Shown: in pieces, positions 5,376 through 7,310 of the stretch
Position numbering within the stretch: the stretch's first letter is position 1
Layout: the number at the start of each line of letters is the position of its first letter
Origin: Planctomycetota bacterium
Lineage (GTDB): Bacteria > Planctomycetota > Phycisphaerae > UBA1845
Direction: 5' to 3'
Assembly (NCBI GenBank): GCA_022566435.1
Contig: JADFIX010000166.1
Location: 1-7,310, forward strand
Length of the DNA: 7,310 bases
The notes under the pieces: generated by a model
Told to the model about the DNA's origin: nothing
Databases searched by the model: none
Seen by the model: the letters and a program-made list of their open reading frames with translations, nothing else
Translations under genes and position numbers: made by a program

Positions 5376-6860
5376 GTGGTAGAACCCGCCCTGGAGACGC
5401 AAACGATCGTCGGGTTGGAGATTCACGTCCAGCTCAAGACGGCGACCAAGATGTTCTGCGGTTGTCCGGTAAAGTACGACGCCGAACCGAACTCGTGCGT
5501 CTGCCCGGTTTGTCTCGGGCACCCCGGGGCACTGCCGGTCATCAACCGCCAGGCCGTGGAAGCATCTCTTCTTGTCGCAGCGGCCCTGAACTGCGAGATC
5601 GCAAGTCGCACCAAGTGGGACCGCAAGAGTTACTACTACCCCGACATGCCGAAGAATTATCAGATTAGCCAATACGATCAGCCGCTCGGCGGACCGGGGT
5701 TCTTCGAAATTCCGACCGCGGCCGGCACCAAACGGATCCGCATTCGACGAGCCCACCTCGAAGAGGACGCGGGTAAAAACATACACGATACACCCGGGTG
5801 CACGTTGGTGGATTTGAACCGGGCGGGGACGCCCCTGTTGGAAATCGTGACGGAACCCGACATCGCGTCTGCCGACGAAGCGTATAGCTTCTGCGTCGAG
5901 TTGCAGCGTTTGGTGGCCTATCTCGGCGTAAGCGAAGCGAGTATGCAGAAGGGGCAAATGCGATTCGAGCCCAACGTGAACGTGGTGATCCGTCAAGACG
6001 GCCATGAACACAAAACACCCATTTCGGAAGTCAAGAATCTAAACAGCTTTCGATCAGTCCGAAACGCGGTGAATTACGAGCACGATCGGCAGGTCATCGC
6101 GTGGCAAGCCGATCCGAGATATCTCTTCGGTGAGGCGCCGAATGAAAATCGGGGGTGGAACGACGACAAGGGAGTCACCGAATTCCAACGCGGTAAGGAA
6201 GCGGCGCACGATTACCGCTACTTCCCCGATCCGGATCTTGTCCCGCTCGTGGTGGCGGACGAGTTAGTGAGGTCGATTCAAACGAGTATTTCCGAACTGC
6301 CGCTGGCGCGTCGCAAGAGGCTGTGCGAGGAAATCGGCCTGACGACCAAGGATGCCGACACGATCGTCGGGCACCGCCCCACCGCCGATCTATTCGACGC
6401 GGCCCTCTCGGCCGGCGCCCCGCCCGATGTGCTCGGCAAACAATTCGTCAATGTCTGGCTTCGGCTCGCCAACGACCGTCACGGCGAAGTGACCGACCTG
6501 GGCGTCGATGCGGCACGGATGGCCGCGCTCGCGACAATCACGAAACGCGGAACCGTCAACAAGACGGCTGCGAATCGGTTGGCCGAAACGATGCTCGATC
6601 GGGCTGAGTCACCGGAGCATCTCGCGAAAGAATTGGGGCTCATACAAGTGCGGGATTCGGCTGCCACCCAGGCGTGGGTTGACGAGGCGTTTGCCGGAAG
6701 CGAGCAGGCCGTGCGCGATGCGCTGACAAGCCCGAAAAAAGCGAAAAAGGCGGCGGGCTTCCTTAGGGGGCAGGTCATGCGTATTTCGCAGGGCCAGGCC
6801 GACCCGAACCTCGTGGGCCAGCTCATCGAAAAGAAACTCTCCGAAGCGGCGCAGAAGTAG
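5376..6860 (+). CDS. gatB: Aspartyl/glutamyl-tRNA amidotransferase subunit B
   Basis: GatB is the kinase and tRNA-binding subunit of the cytoplasmic GatCAB complex. It phosphorylates the side chain of mischarged Glu-tRNA(Gln) or Asp-tRNA(Asn) so that ammonia released by GatA can amidate it. From the GTG at 5376 the product has 494 residues, the usual family length. Visible signatures are IVGLEIHVQLKT (11-22), the four zinc-site cysteines C28, C30, C43 and C46 (CGC...CPVC), GHPGALPV, DRKSYYYPDMPKNYQISQ (82-99), HLEEDAGK (127-134), DLNRAGTPLLEIVTEPD (146-162), VKNLNSFRSVRNA and DYRYFPDPDL. The segment MRFEPNVNV (195-203) departs from the common MRxDxNVS form but keeps the Met-Arg and Asn. A helical domain and a YqeY-like tail follow, ending in QLIEKKL. 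The TTG at 5358 would add six residues. gatA and gatC are not adjacent, so the subunits are presumably encoded elsewhere. It should be functional. Confidence 0.96.
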   Translation: MVEPALETQTIVGLEIHVQLKTATKMFCGCPVKYDAEPNSCVCPVCLGHPGALPVINRQAVEASLLVAAALNCEIASRTKWDRKSYYYPDMPKNYQISQYDQPLGGPGFFEIPTAAGTKRIRIRRAHLEEDAGKNIHDTPGCTLVDLNRAGTPLLEIVTEPDIASADEAYSFCVELQRLVAYLGVSEASMQKGQMRFEPNVNVVIRQDGHEHKTPISEVKNLNSFRSVRNAVNYEHDRQVIAWQADPRYLFGEAPNENRGWNDDKGVTEFQRGKEAAHDYRYFPDPDLVPLVVADELVRSIQTSISELPLARRKRLCEEIGLTTKDADTIVGHRPTADLFDAALSAGAPPDVLGKQFVNVWLRLANDRHGEVTDLGVDAARMAALATITKRGTVNKTAANRLAETMLDRAESPEHLAKELGLIQVRDSAATQAWVDEAFAGSEQAVRDALTSPKKAKKAAGFLRGQVMRISQGQADPNLVGQLIEKKLSEAAQK

Positions 6861-6913
6861 GTTGCGCGGCTCTGGCAGGGCGCGGCGGGGCCTGGTGTCC
6901 GCCTAAACCGGGA

Positions 6914-6930
6914 CGATTCGCTCCGAATCG
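6914..6930. terminator. Weak candidate terminator hairpin after gatB
   Basis: CGATTCG (6914-6920) pairs perfectly with CGAATCG (6924-6930) across a 3-base loop, 54 bases after the gatB stop. The stem is 7 bp, but no T-run follows on the plus strand, so it is not a canonical intrinsic terminator. It may only be a transcript 3'-end hairpin or chance. Confidence 0.25.
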
Positions 6931-7148
6931 GCTCGTCGCCAAGCGTTTCTCCCGTCGGCCCCACTTCAGACCCATTTTGAGCCCCCTTTTCTGAATCCTG
7001 CCATGCGCGTATGATGGGTAAGGGGTTCTACGAGGCGTGACGCTAGAGATCCGGTCGCATTCAGTACGGCGAGCATGAGCGATCCGGCTCTTGGTCAACC
7101 CGCATATTTGAGGTTGGCGATACACGAGGACCGTTCAGGAAAGCGCAT

Positions 7149-7310
7149 TTGGCGACGTCCAACGACAATCCGCGTTTGCCGCGTCCGACTCAGAGTCCGC
7201 GTCGTTACGTACTCTTCTTCCTCGGAATCATCACGTCTTGGGTCGTGTTCGCGTACTTCGCGCCCCGTGGGTTATCCGAAACGGGACAACCGAGCGGAAT
7301 ACTGAAGGCG
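7149..7310 (+). CDS. Single-pass membrane protein of unknown function, 3' end cut off by window edge
   Basis: A frame starting TTG at 7149 is open for 54 codons to the last base of the window. AGGA at 7137-7140 sits 8 bases ahead of the TTG, and no ATG, GTG or other TTG occurs in this frame between the preceding stop (7044-7046) and 7149, so TTG is the best start. The product begins with a polar, Pro/Arg-rich tail (residues 2-19), then a hydrophobic segment YVLFFLGIITSWVVFAYFA (20-38) preceded by Arg-Arg. The expected topology is therefore N-in, with the bulk of the protein outside the cytoplasm. The visible rest (PRGLSETGQPSGILKA) identifies no family; membrane-tethered thioredoxin-like proteins, FtsH or a YidC-like N-terminus are all possible, and none is supported. 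The competing frame from the ATG at 7075 is Arg/Ser-rich and lacks this organisation. Confidence 0.6.
   Translation, partial: MATSNDNPRLPRPTQSPRRYVLFFLGIITSWVVFAYFAPRGLSETGQPSGILKA

Noticed and set aside
6861..7148. Possible promoter (TATGAT at 7010-7015) before the right-edge gene
   Set aside because: No acceptable -35 hexamer at usual spacing, and a single -10-like match is expected by chance.

Overview
The window looks like chromosomal DNA of a planctomycete-type bacterium (Planctomycetota, possibly Phycisphaerae-related; inference). Three things point there: a secreted protein ending in Cys/Asp/Asn-rich 'NGIDDACD' repeats, intergenic hairpin repeats of a kind I associate with planctomycete genomes, and a solitary gatB beside an unrelated ftsK. 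There is no rRNA, tRNA, CRISPR array or complete mobile element.

Layout. Bases 1-1338 (minus) hold the first 446 codons of an exported protein of unknown function whose 3' end lies beyond the left edge. Bases 1339-2131 form a long gap between this gene and the divergent ftsK; I find no convincing gene in it, only an 8-bp-stem hairpin just ahead of ftsK. Bases 2132-4588 (plus) are a full-length FtsK DNA translocase. Bases 4589-5357 are the most unusual part. They contain the 3' end of a decayed group II intron on the minus strand: domains V and VI are intact in appearance, and the reverse transcriptase is reduced to an in-frame fusion of a mid-protein piece with the extreme C-terminus. Two 60-bp copies of one structured repeat flank it in inverted orientation, and one copy starts exactly at the intron 3' boundary. 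Bases 5376-6860 (plus) are full-length gatB, behind a TATAAT box and a small dyad. After a gap of under 300 bases, 7149-7310 (plus) begin a membrane-anchored protein that runs off the right edge.

The genes do not form an evident operon. FtsK moves and resolves chromosomes at division. GatB is the kinase/tRNA-binding subunit of the GatCAB amidotransferase, which makes Gln-tRNA(Gln) and/or Asn-tRNA(Asn). The exported protein and the membrane protein are of unknown role. I see no convincing new biological system. The point most worth checking is the link between the intron and the hairpin repeat. Both edge genes are incomplete, so they are easily missed by callers that need a start and a stop.
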